NCBI GenBank assembly: GCA_032158295.1
Contig: CM063255.1
Span: forward strand, 11,932,094-11,996,093
Direction: 5' to 3'
Length of the DNA stretch: 64,000 nucleotides
Source of the DNA: Pycnopodia helianthoides
Lineage: Eukaryota; Echinodermata; Asteroidea; Forcipulatida; Asteriidae
Shown here: positions 47,601-59,019 of the stretch, in pieces
Layout: the number at the start of each line of letters is the position of its first letter
Position numbering within the stretch: position 1 is the stretch's first letter
Made by a program: the position numbers and the translations under genes
The notes under the pieces: generated by a model
What the model was told of the DNA's origin: nothing
Database searches by the model: none
Seen by the model: the letters and a program-made list of their open reading frames with translations, nothing else

Positions 47601-50600
47601 ACTTTACTTTAACTCCACTGAACATGCCAGTGTCAATAAAGAAAGGACACACTACTGTAGTCTTCACTCCAGTCTTTCCAGAGAACACCAGCTCATAGTG
47701 CAACGCATCGTGCAGGCCCACGGCGGCAAACTTGCTGGTGCAGTAGTCTACCAGATTCTTCATGCCAAACAGTCCAGCCAGGCTGGCTATATTGACGATG
47801 TGGCCCTTGTTGTTTTCGATCATGGACGGAAGGAATGCTTTCAGTGTCTTCAAAGGATAATGACATTGCAAATTTAAAACTTACGGACTTGTTCAGATTT
47901 TATTTTCATTTAAGTTCAGTTTTTTATCAGGCTGATCAATCCACCCTCCTTTCTAAGGTTGATTGCTGCCTCCTGATAATGCAACAATCTTCCTGTCCCA
48001 AAGGGAAACGCTGAGACTGTTTTGTCCTCCAAAAATGCTCTCCAGACCAACCTGTTCTCCAACCTGTATCTGGTTGTGCCCCATACTTTGAGTCTTATCC
48101 CTTAATGTGCCTTGTATCCTTTGGTAATGTTCCTATGAAAATCCAGATATTATTAATATAAAAGCTTCGCGCGGCACCCCGCTAGTTAATATAAAAGCGT
48201 TAGCTGCCCCAATGAGAAACTATGTCATAAAGGTCAAGGTCAACACATAGGGATCACCTTGGAAATGTGATGTCATAAAAATCAGTCGGGATTTCTGCAT
48301 TAATTTCTTGCAGTAAAAACTAGGCCCAATTTCATAAAGCCTGTAAGCACACAAACTTCTCAGCACAGACAAATCTTGCTTAGCTCAAACAGTTTGCCAG
48401 TCAAAATTTAACAAGTTACATTGTTGCCACTCATTTCCCAACTCATTTTTTGCTGAGCAAAGTAAATTTGTTAAGCAGCAATTTGTTAACAAACTCTCTG
48501 CTAATGTAAAACAGAACATACAAACAATATCATGGGTTATTAGCCGGTGTTGTTTTCTGCATCCATTGTTGTACTTGGCAACTTTGTGTGCTTAAAGGAA
48601 CATTACAAAATTGGTAAGAAAAAAACTTTTTGATCACAGATTTACATAAAACTTACACGGTCTAATGATGATGATAGTAGAAAACATCCATTGAAATATT
48701 TCTGTCTGAAATGCCATATTTGATGAGAAATGAATAAACTAATTTTCCGATTGGAGTTTATCGCTCAGTGAGCGTTTTATTCATTTTTTGAATCTATAAG
48801 GTTTCATGCAAATGTGTAATCGGTTTTTCACTATTTTCTCGTGACCCAGATGGCCGATCGATCTCAAACTTCCACAGGTTTGTCAGTTTATGTATAATGG
48901 TGGATTACATAAAGTGCTTACACTGCCAGCAACTGTTTTGTTGGAAAAACCAATTCTGTAATGTTCCTTTAAGTTAAAGTGGCTCTATGACATTGTACCA
49001 AGGTTAGCAGCCACAGTGACACATAATCTACTCGCTTTGCTCTACTCTACACATTTGAATAAAACACATGAGCAGTTCCCCTAAATATTAAAAATGTCTT
49101 ACCCAAAAGTGTGCGCTGATATTGACATCCATTGTTCTTTTGATCAAATGGTCAGGACAGTCCAAGAATAGTTTTCCTGTCACAATGCCTGCATTGTTGA
49201 CTAGTATTGTTACCTGAGTGAAAAATGGCAAGTTTGAAAGGTCAAAGGTCATTGATAAGAGTTAAAGAATGGAGGCATATGACTGGAATACATGTAGGAC
49301 ATAGGAAAATATGCTAAAAACCTGCACAATGAATAAGACATGTCAAATGGACATTCAAAGTTAGAAGATATGGTTTTGTTTCCTAGCTCGATTCATACAC
49401 TAAATAATTCTGTTCAGATTATCAAGTGATTTTGCCTCTTTTATAAATGAAGATCCAGGACTTAATTCATTAGTCATCTTGTCATTTATACGAATGGCAG
49501 TTTGCCCATTCAATGAAGCAATCATGAGAACCCTTGCAGACAAATGAATAATATCCTACACTGTGTCAATGACACAAATGGTTGGACTTTAAATGTGTGT
49601 AGTGGTCCAGTGGTAAAACGCACTGGATTCAAGCTCTGGTGTTTCTGACCAGCAGAAAGTGGGTTCGAGTCCTGGTCTTGACACTTGTGTCATTAAGCAA
49701 GACACTTAAAAGCCATTATTGCTTTGTCATCCAGATGGGACATAGAGTCATGGGTCCCTTGTGTTGTGTAATGCATGTAAAAGGACCCAGTACACTCATC
49801 ATTTAGAGAAGGGGGTTTGTACTGGTGTTTTCTGGTATGGTTGGCTGCAGATTGCACCACAGCACCTTGTCAGTAAACCATTACATGGTGCTAATGTAAA
49901 TAAATGGACCTTTTGTCCTGTTGTTGAACAAATGTGGCATACAAGAGTGGACAGGCTGCCACCAGTGTTTATCATTGTGTTTGACTCAATGGGAGGTAAG
50001 TCCAAGCATTACAAGATTCCTGGCTGAGGTTCTGGGAATCACAACGAGTGCCTACTCATATTTTCTCACACTGACAACATCAAATCCCAGTCCTAAATAA
50101 TGAGAACCTTAGTAGTCATTCCTTTGTCAAGTCAGGGTTTTTATTGTGGCAACGGTAATTTCAAATACCATCTAAAAGATAACAAATACCCTGCAGGCTA
50201 ACTCCATGGCAACCACTAACGGGCGTGTAGTAATGACTAAGTAGTCAACTCACATCACCAACATCTCTCTTGACATTCTGTGCTGCATTATACACATTGT
50301 CACTGACGCTGATGTCCACAGTGTAGTCATGGACAGTCCCGCCATTTTCACGAATCTGGTTGGCTGTCTCCTGGTTACCAGCCTCATTGATGTCCCATAG
50401 AACAAGAGTTGCACCAAGATCGGAGAACTTGTGAGCCAAGAGTCTTCCAATTCCGCTACCTGTCAGTTTGTTTAATTAAAAAGTGAAACTGTCATGGTTT
50501 GGTCGATTCACTTTAGTTCCATTAAAGTAAACCAGACTAAAAAACAAACTATTAGTATGTATCATAGACTGTACAAATTTTGTATATTTGTATACATTCT

Positions 50601-53600
50601 GAGGAACCTTGAATTCCCACATCATTGCTTGAAAATGACAAGAAACTAAGTCTTGCAAAGTTTATTACCATTGAATGCATATGTAAACTTACATTCAGCA
50701 TGTTCATTGAGTACTTAACAACATTACAATTCTGTCACTGCATACATATTTCTACTTCTACTTTCGTTATACTCGGCAGGATCCATAAGTCAGGACATAA
50801 ACCCAGAGTCCTGCAATTCTCATAGTTGTCAAGGGTTAGAACTTGGAGTGATGTTCAAAACCTGTGCCTTTTTTTTATGCAATCATACCTTTTAATTTAG
50901 TAATAAATATGACCCCCTTTTCCGCTCTCAACTCTGAACTAGTTCGTAGTTATGCTCACCAATTCTCAGTTTGTAGGTTTTATTTGCTGAGTTTAACACA
51001 AGTGTCAAATAATGATTTACATGTAAACTTGGAAAGATCTTGACATTCAGTCAGTGCCGGTGCAAATTTTGTACATAAGATCCACTGTCATGTATCAATC
51101 ATGGCCGGTGATCATGGCAAGCTCTGCTGTAGTTGCGATAACCGTAACTCTCCATCCTCTCTGACCGTCAGGAGTATGGAGGGTTACCATTATCGCAACT
51201 AGCTCTGCTGATGCCAGTGACACAAAGCGAAAGCAATTGCACTTCATGGGGACCAAAATGCTTTTGTTGTGTCTTAAAACTCTTAGTCTTATTAACCCTC
51301 CTACTGTCAGTGACTCTTGGCAACATTTTCCAGTGAGTTGACCAACCATTTGAAACCATTCGACTGCCAAGGTTGTGTACGGTGGCACAACTGTGCACAG
51401 AGCTAACTGTGTACTGTGTACATGCATTCCCTCATGGTATCATATTGCAGGCTGGCATAGTTTATCTATCATTCAAAACCACTTGAATGGTATTGAATGG
51501 TCAGACAGCAAGAGGGTTATGGAGGCTAATTCTACCTCCATGGTCTTATCCTAAAGAAAGCTCTCTATATGGTCTTATCAAATTTAATTCCCAATCGGCA
51601 AAATCTTTCAACGGAACTCTAAAAGTGCCATCCGACATGTTGAGATCCTGAGATAAATTCCTGCAGGATGATGACATCATAAACGTGAGATCTGAAGATG
51701 ACGACATCCTGGAATGATTTAACTCGGAATGATGACATCCTGAAGTGAGATGTCGTCTTCCCGATTTAATTTTATCTTAGCATGTCAACATCATTATCAT
51801 GAAAGTATTAACATGTCGACTTCCCGAGATAATTCATGGGATGATAACGTGTCAAGAACACAAGATAAATTATTTCTTGGGAAGACGACATTCTACTTTC
51901 AGGATGTTGTCATCCCGAGATAAAATATCTCGTGATGTTATCATCTTACGTTTATGAAGTCATTTTCCTGCAATAAATTATCTCAGGATCTCGATAAGTT
52001 GGATGGCACTTCCAGAGCTCCAGGTAATCTACTTTTTCTATGGTTGTAGCGTATTGCAATAAAAGTAACCCTCCATCCTGCGACCGTCGGGAGGATGGAG
52101 GGTTACTATTATCGCAATTATGGGCAAATTTTCCACAGCATGCCACCCAACTATAATAATTGGGACGCCCCAACTGTAGTTGGTGCGATTGTCAAGTTGG
52201 GGGGGGGGGGGTAGCAGCAACCCGCATCAGCCTTACCTGCACCAGTGACAAGCACAATTTCCCCTGCCACACTTTTGCGTTTCCGCAAAGATCGAGGAAT
52301 GCATGCCAGCGCCGTTGCCTCCAGGCAGTACCACAAGATGAGACAAAGATTCCATAGCAAATCTAAGACCACGGATAGAAGTGACATCTTGCTCCCTTTA
52401 AAACAAATTCACAGTGTTATTTTTAACTTTCTTTTCGGTCGATCCTCATACTGTACTACGGCTACACATGACGTCCCCAACCTGTTTTGCCAACCACGGC
52501 CGTTGGAAAACTATGGGAAGCCATAAATGCAAAGCAAAAACAGATAACCACAGTTTGTAACGATGTAACGCACATTGAATTTGTTGGAAACAAGGCAACC
52601 GTTTATTGGATGTATTTTATTTTATTGAAAGTTTGCAGAAATGTTGAATGTTGTCACAATATCTGTCAACACGCCTGAATGTTTTGCTAACATTCGGCCG
52701 CCAGTGCCAACCTGTGCGGTTTGTTTATCAACATTAGAAATGTCATTCAAATGTTGTGTTTTGTCCCCGTTATATTCATGGTACCAGACTAATCATTACT
52801 GTTTACTATACACTTTTGGTAATGTTAGACTTGTCCTAGTTAGTTTTGCCTACAAACTCAGTTCAATTCAAATAAAGTTATTGAGCTATGACAATTGATC
52901 TCCACTATACTGGAGATTACTCGCTATGACTTTTAGGCTACATCTCATAATTATTTTATTACTTTGTATACTAAAAAGCATGGAGGTATTAAGTACGATT
53001 TTAGGCACGGGAAAAAAACATGTTTAGCGTTCAACCTTTTTGAAAAAAAGGAAGAGGCGGGCCTTTTTTTCTTTTTCTTTTTAAATGGCCGCGCCCGACA
53101 CGTTTTTTTAAAGACAACCAGCCGGGCTATTTTTCAATATGGTTGCAAGGTTTTTCTGTGTGTTTTTTCAGTGTGCTTAGGTCAAAAAATACGATGTTAT
53201 GTATTTTAGATTTGATTTTTTTCCTCAGAGATAGTAAAAATTCATTCTTAAAAAAAGAAAAAGGAGTCAGTCTCTAAAAAGGAGGCGGGCGGGGACGCTA
53301 AACATGTTCGTTTTTTATTTGGCCTTATAGCTCAGAATAATGAATCAGCGTAAGTCATTAATATGACTTACATATGATTAAAGCATAACATAAGTGATAG
53401 AAAGTTTTAATAATAATTTTACTAAGTCATATCAGGCCCTACGAGATGTAGGCCTTAGTCATAAAATTGACTTTGATTTTCTTACTCTCGATAATCCCCT
53501 TAAATTGGCAGTGTTGAACAGCGAGCTTCCCTCAATCCCCATCCCACCCCACCCCACCCAACCCCACCCATCCCACCCCACCCCATAATTAAAAACTACT

Positions 53601-53968
53601 AAAAAAAACTATAGTATTATTAACGTGTGGAATAAATACATTGGCTCTTCCCTCACTAGGCAAGCTCGGGTGGTCCGTGCATGCTTACAAGCAGAAATGG
53701 TGCTCGGGATGAGTGCCAAAAATAATATCGAGTTGGCGATGCTTTTTCCCGAAAGTGTTGCAGTAATGAAAGCATCCCATCCTTCACATCCCCAGGGTAG
53801 TATATTCATCTCAACCTCCGCGCTTTACTGTTTTGTTGTATGAAGCTTACCTTTCTCAGTTATGGTTTTTGACATCGATCGCAGACAACTGAACACCAAT
53901 AGGCAACCGACAGCAGTGCATGATATTAGAACGAGCCATCCCATCTCAGCTGTAAAGTAATTAGCCAT
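44658..53968 (-). CDS. SDR16C-family dehydrogenase (RDH10/RDHE2-like), complete
   Basis: NAD(P)-dependent short-chain dehydrogenase, probably acting on retinol or a steroid at the ER membrane. Coding exons (complement): 53851-53968, 52237-52395, 50254-50459, 49103-49213, 47603-47847, 46273-46401 and 44658-44751. All junctions are GT/AG and in phase; 353 aa. The cofactor motif TGAGSGIG (residues 90-97) is split by intron 2. Others are the acidic LVLWDIN, NNAG (about 167-170), and the catalytic Ser220 (NIASLAG), Tyr233 and Lys237 (DYCTSK), followed by [11 protein letters not shown]. It resembles SDR16C5 and RDH10 along its length. The N terminus is odd: exon 1 encodes a membrane segment (about 11-28), and exon 2 encodes a second one (about 44-72) preceded by its own Met (M43), which matches the usual start of the family. 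Either start is possible. Confidence 0.93.
47144..47266. repeat. 20-bp minisatellite, six units
   Basis: GGGCCTGCTTGAGGGCCCCT repeated about six times with small indels, in SDR intron 5. Confidence 0.95.
48323..48996. repeat. foldback repeat F, copy 3, split by a MITE
   Basis: The left part begins GGCCCAATTTCATAAAGC, with TGCTTAGC arms. The right end is GTGGCTCTATGACATTGTAC, a decayed inverse. Between them, at 48592-48972, lies an inserted family M MITE. This order shows repeat F was present first. Confidence 0.75.
48592..48972 (+). mobile_element. TTAA-flanked MITE (family M), copy 3
   Basis: 381 bp including TTAA on both sides, same orientation as copy 1, inserted in an older foldback repeat within SDR intron 4. 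Confidence 0.9.
49605..49925 (+). repeat. tRNA-derived SINE
   Basis: The head has a box-A-like TGGTCCAGTGGTAAAACG and a box-B GGTTCGAGTCC. The body (AAGCAAGACACTTAA, GGGACATAGAGTCATGGGTC, GTATGGTTGGCTGCAGATTG) ends with CATGGTGC and TAAATAAATGG. The 3' part is shared with 42537-42650. Located in SDR intron 3. Confidence 0.75.
51130..51200. mobile_element. 71-bp hairpin element H with 10-bp direct repeats
   Basis: The arms AGTTGCGATAAC and TTATCGCAACT continue through ACTCTCCATCCTC and its inverse to a centre GACCGTC. The element is flanked by AGCTCTGCTG on both sides (51120-51129 and 51201-51210), which looks like a target-site duplication. It lies in SDR intron 2. Confidence 0.8.
51293..51520 (-). 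mobile_element. TTAACCCTC-ended element Y, copy 2
   Basis: Starts TTAACCCTCCTACTGTCAGT and ends CAGACAGCAAGAGGGTTA. Matches 37415-37654 inverted over its full length. In SDR intron 2. Confidence 0.85.
51623..52012. mobile_element. 390-bp foldback element
   Basis: AAGTGCCATCCGAC and GTTGGATGGCACTT form the ends. Pairing extends inwards through GAGATCCTGAGATAA and TTATCTCAGGATCTC, and GATGATGACATCATAAACGT with ACGTTTATGAAGTC. The interior is unusually rich in GACGACATCC-type and GAGATAA motifs in both orientations. In SDR intron 2. Confidence 0.8.
52054..52117. repeat. hairpin repeat H, second good copy
   Basis: TTGCAATAAAAGTAACCCTC, then ATCCTGCGACCGTCGGGAGG, then ATGGAGGGTTACTATTATCG. Long stem, short loop, no clear target duplication. 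It ends about 120 bases from SDR exon 2. Confidence 0.75.
52480..52740 (+). repeat. interspersed repeat V, copy 2
   Basis: Matches 1020-1300; see that entry. In SDR intron 1. Confidence 0.75.
53536..53586. repeat. C-rich simple repeat (CCCCA type)
   Basis: Irregular ATCCCACCCCACCCCACCCA run of about 50 bp in SDR intron 1. Confidence 0.9.
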
Positions 53969-54939
53969 TTTCCTATCAATAATTGAAACACTAGAAGATC
54001 GTACAACAAAGTTCCATGGGACAGGGCCACCACGCCCTAAACGTCACACCGTCCTTTTGTTGTTTGTCTGATGAGAGGCGGAGAAGCTCCTCATACGTTG
54101 ACCAACTCTTGTAGAAAATGCCGTTCACCTCAGATGAAGCATGTGGTTGAAAGCTTCCTACCTATCTACGGTAATGTGCATTTTTAAAGTTTTGTTTCGA
54201 CAAACAACCAGCCAAGTTCCTCCGATCCTAAAGGGGCGATTTGGATTAACCCCCGAGATAATAGATATGACATGTTTACTGCTGTTATACATTTTCATGG
54301 ACTTTGGCCTGAATTATCGGCATGTTGCTCGATATGTAATAATTATCATGATGTGTAGGCTTTAAACAAGCATTGCAACATTTCCAAAGTTTGCTGTCAC
54401 ATCACCATGCAATGCCTCAAATTCCATATTTCAAAAGTTGTTTAAAACTTGTTGAAGCAGCAGTGATTTAATTAATTGATGCCTCTAATAACTGTTTGTG
54501 ATTTTGTTGTGTTTATTTTCTTGTTTAATAATGTGATTTGGGAATGTATGCCCGTCAATACGAAATAAAAGAACTGAGCATGACAGACTGTGGCTTGAAA
54601 CTCATGATTATTTCCATTGGTGGCGCTATACTTTAAGACCGTTCACGGCAAATACCCCGTTTTGGGGGTGGACTCTTTACAGCTGATGGAGGGGGGTGGG
54701 GGTCCAACACAGTAATACTTTTTGTTTGTTGTGGGATTTTATTTCACAAAAACGGGGATATGACGATCGATAATAGTTTGCCGGTGCAGGGCAGGTTTCA
54801 AAGCGCGAGTCAAATTCATTCTGGAAATGGGGTTTAAAATGGGGTTTAACAACTTTCTTCGGTAGCCTAATCATTGCTGAAAATATTTTTTGTTTTAGAA
54901 CGTTGCATTATGCATTCCAGAATGATGACGTCATGCCAA

Positions 54940-55048
54940 GCTGCACATGCATGGTATCCCATGATTCATTGCGACTCGATTCAAGATGTCGTACACGACC
55001 AGTGGAATGATTCATTAATGGGGTCTTGTTAATCAGTCGTCATCCCGG
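54940..55048 (+). promoter_or_regulatory. candidate Pumilio promoter and non-coding first exon
   Basis: Contains TATCCCATGATTCATTGCG, loosely like the ZNF143/THAP11 promoter motif, then CAAGATGTCG, similar to a YY1 site at a start region. A good donor (CCCGG then GTAAGATT) ends the segment at 55048. The next suitable acceptor used by a recognisable exon is at 58729. Linkage to Pumilio is inferred. Confidence 0.35.
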
Positions 55049-56721
55049 GTAAGATTTTCATAAATTCTATTGAATCGGACTAATATTGAGGTTGAAAAGT
55101 TGATGCTGGCTATCAAGTATGCTCAGCGAAATCAACGGGATCCTAAAGGATATATTTGGGGTCGCAACTGGTGGGTTGAACGGCGCCGTGTTCAAGTTTT
55201 GTTGATTGCGTACGGTTTGCATGCATCGTGTGTATTGGCTGTTCATTGTTTTGTAGGTAGTAATATTTGTAATGTATGTCTCATTGTTAAAATTAGCTGA
55301 AATTATCCACGTCTAGTTTCAACAAAATTAATTTGCAAGGCCTCGAGAAGCATATGCAGGCTCGCTTGATGAATATGCAGGCTGCTGATACTTACTTGGT
55401 TGTTGTTTATGACAAACACCTAGGACGTTATGTTCTTTATGAACTTTATCATCTGATCAAAACCTCATGACCATTTCTTGGCATTGCATGATTTTTTTTT
55501 AATTTAGAACCCCCCCCCCTCCCCAAGTATTAACTTAATGAGTGACATTTTTAGTGATAAATAGGCTAGGCCTAGGGTTGGGTCTACGAACAAAGAATAA
55601 CAAAAATTAAAAATGAGTAAAATGACTCAAACCAGATAACAAGTTTTTAAAATGATGATCGATACTTGTAATTGTATGTTGTGCATTTGATCTCTATTTC
55701 TTACCCTAGGACGTAAGGACGTTCACGGTTATATTACGATTATGCGCCATCTTGTTTAACAAGGGGCAGATTGGTTTAATTCAAACATGCGTTGCTGTCG
55801 GCAAGTTGGCGCTCAAACTTCCTTTCATTTTCCAGATGTGTGCGTGAAGTTGTACAACTTGTAGAATAAGGCACAGACGGCAACGTGTCAGAGAAATGAG
55901 CATCTGCCCATTGAGCAAGATGGCCCATATATAACTGTGAACTGAAAGTGCTTATTTGTTGTAAAGCTACATATGTACATATGTAGTAAAAAGTGACTGA
56001 ATTATAAAAGATTAAAGAGTGACTCTAAAAATTCTACCTCCATGCTCTAAAGGTACTCTTAATTAAGTGATTACCTTTTTATGGCCATCGCACTAGCAGA
56101 TATCAGTTAACAATTATTTTATACTTTATTTTTGTATTTATTAATGCTTAATACTACTAACTAGTATTTTAAAGAATTCTTGTTTAAAATGCACTGCTTT
56201 GCTCGGCTTTTAGTTTTAGTCCTAAGTCAAAAGCTGTTTGCATGTATTGTTAAATAATTGTATGCGTGACCTCTTGATGTTGATGATCGCCATTACAAGT
56301 TGAAGTAATGTGACATCATCGTGCATCTTTACATCAAACCTGCAAAGTGGTTTTACACTCTTTTTTGGGGGGCAAAGTCGAGACAAAGCAACTACAAGCT
56401 CACATGTCAGTGCAGTACGCGTACGGTTCATGAGGCGATCTGCATTTTCATGGAAATGTAGGTCCTTTTCACCAGCAACAATGCCAGGACAATCGGTCTG
56501 AAGACAAACTGCACCTCCAGGAAAAAAGTGTTTAAGTTCCAATAACCATATAATAGTCATATTTCACCACTTTTCTGTTAGTCACTTGCCTTCGGTAGTA
56601 CAGACGCATTGTCATGTAATGTATACAACGCTTGACAAGGGTTTCCCTTAAGTTTTTTTTTTTCACTAGCCTGTCATCGGCGAGTCAACCGCAAGTTTTT
56701 TCACCAGCTCGCATTTGTATG

Positions 56722-57301
56722 CAGGGAACAATTTTGCGTGTATCGCATCTCAAGTGTGTCTATTATTGCAGTTGTTTTTATTCAGTTCAATTCAAGTCAA
56801 TTTTGTTTTCTCTTTTTTTGCATAAATACACGTGATGCAAAGTTAACTTAAACATTTGAAGCTGATTTTGGTGTGTTTATTTGATAACAAACCAAGTATT
56901 TACATTGTCAGTTGTGAAAGCTAAATAAACAATAATTTGATAGTCGTTGCAGCATTAACCAGTTCATGCTGGATGTCGAGTTGCATGCCATACTTTCCCC
57001 CAGAATCATGCCAGTAGACGTGACTATTGTATTTTTGTGTCACAATGGATGACTGGAACAAAGGCCGTCCGTACTTTCCACTTAAGAGCAGGCACACAGC
57101 AATCTCATCATATTATCTCCTGAAATTCAGTCTGGAAACTGCACTAATTAAACACGTTTCACAAATTTACATATTCGCAATATTTCAGCATTTTTAAATT
57201 TGCTATGCAAAATTGATGGACTGCTATGCAAAAATATGATTTTGCCATACAAAATCTTTTTTTAGCTATGCAAAAACTTGCTATGCAAAATTGTTCCCTG
57301 G
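56722..57301. repeat. element with inverted CAGGGAACAATTTTGC ends
   Basis: CAGGGAACAATTTTGC at the left and its exact reverse complement at the right (57286-57301). Towards the right end CTATGCAAAA-type motifs occur about five times (57200-57295). Length 580 bp, no ORF. Confidence 0.5.
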
Positions 57302-58737
57302 TACATGTATGCACACAATTTTCGAAGGGCAAACAAAAATAACAAAGATAACAAATCCTGAAAGCATAGTTTGAAAAATTTGTGTTTAAACTATTTTATC
57401 GCCTACTTTCTTATAATGGTATTTTCATTAGCACTTTCCATGGTTTTTGTGATTTGAGGACTGGTTAGCAATAGAGCTTCTTTTGCACCGGCATCTTCAC
57501 GATTCAATGATCGGTGTTTTGGGCTAAAACTCAATGAACTTTGCCCGCATCGCACGCAAGGCCTTCTATTGGCAAAATTTGTTGATGTTTGAATAGTCTT
57601 AATGCAAGGCTGTGTATAGTACAGAATCCGCAGGCCTGAACCACACTGTTCAGCTATTCATTACTTGGCTTGTATAAGGTGGTACTGTGCATCACTCAAT
57701 CACAATATAAATGCAGCATCGTGTCGTTCTGTTTGCATGCGTGTTTGTATTAATCATAAATGTAGTGAATGATTGCGATCATGGCTACATCAAATCTAGC
57801 CAATATCAAGACTTGTCAAACCATTTTACAAACTTGAAAATAATCTCTCTTTGGGGATTTTTCTACCGTATCCCTTAATTATTGTGGAAAAAAAAAATCT
57901 TTTGACTCGCCCAGTAAAGGAAGGGTTTTGACTTGCCCACTGCTGTTTTCACTCATATTTGGTGACTGGGCAACCATTGATTTCAAACCCTCCTTGCTTG
58001 ATGTATACTGAACCACAACCAGCCAAGCTGTGAAATTGCTTTGCCCTCAAAGAAAGTAAAAGCTCAAAATCCAGTATCCGTTGGAAATCACATTGCTGCT
58101 TATTAATGCATGTTGGATCATCTTTTAAAAGAGTCTCATTCACAGCCCTGCTGATTGAAATTCATGAAGTTCAGTGGTGTACAACATGTAGTTGGGTTAA
58201 CTCTTTACAAGTATATAGACAGGTCCAAATCAACTAGCCACCTCTGGTGTCAAGAGTCCTTTGTCACATTGTTCCGTTCCTTTGACCTTACGTTTGTCAG
58301 ATTTTCACTGAGTGTTTCGGAGAAAAGCCTATTTGGCCCAGTTTTAGTGTGAGGTTTAGGGACTAATTTTGATTTCCTATTTCCTGTGGACTCCATCCGT
58401 TGGCAAAATGTAAAATCTCAATATTTCTGAGCACCTAATTCTGTTGAGTGTTATGAATAGGCCTACAGTTTGTAGAATAAAAAGATAAATCTGTGTTAAA
58501 TTTTTTGATTTTAACATTCTATGTGGTTACATAGTTGAAGTTCAATAAACCTTCACAAACGCATTTTAATGTTGCAAGTACAAGCTATGATTGCTCACTC
58601 TGTCTGACTCTGGCTCTAAGTTTTTGTATGGTGTTGACTTAAAGGGAAAAAAAGAAGCATTCTGTTGACCAATATTATTACTTGATGAATTTGTGGTAAC
58701 ACATGATAGTTGTATGAATGATTTTGCAGTTCATGGA

Positions 58738-59019
58738 ATGCGTGATCCCCGTCCGGAAACGAGTGGAGTTGACCCCACGAGCTCCAGTGCAGAAATGAAC
58801 GAAAGTGCATGGGATGATTCGCGCATTGCCGCCCACCAGAGCTCAGGTGGTCCCCGGCCCCAGCACCAAGGGGGTCCGGTACCACCCCAGCGGGCTCGGG
58901 ACGATGCTGCAGTGGGCTATTTCTACCAGCGACCAGAAAGCAATATGACCCCAGATGGAGGTGGACAATCCGGAAGTAAACAGCGCTGGGCAGTTGGTGA
59001 CGATATGGTTATAGACCAG
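58738..59019 (+). CDS. PUM: Pumilio-family RNA-binding protein, N-terminal exon (partial)
   Basis: The exon is preceded by the acceptor ATTTTGCAG (ending 58729) and followed by the donor CAG/GTAAAG; a second donor 6 bases later is possible. From the first in-frame ATG it encodes 94 aa. The segment ARDDAAVGYFYQRPES through SGSKQRWAVGDD aligns with the conserved N-terminal block of PUM1 (DDAMVDYFFQR and SKHRWPTGDN). The rest of the exon is Pro/Gln/Gly/Ser-rich. The RNA-binding repeats (PUM-HD) are not in the window, so the gene must continue beyond 64000. Pumilio binds 3' UTR elements and represses mRNAs. The start codon is the best available, but coding sequence could begin in an unseen upstream exon. 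Confidence 0.85.

Larger units (their letters stand above)
53969..58729. other. space between SDR and Pumilio; no other gene recognised
   Basis: Between the divergent SDR gene (minus) and Pumilio (plus). It holds a promoter-like segment at 54940-55048 and a repeat at 56722-57301. Near 57898-57955 and 56642 are short ACTCGCCC/CGAGTC fragments that may be another repeat. Short open frames show no domain. Confidence 0.5.

Noticed and set aside
47848..47871. Start codon for an SDR fragment at 47871
   Set aside because: The reading frame continues from the previous exon; the exon begins at 47847 after an AG acceptor.
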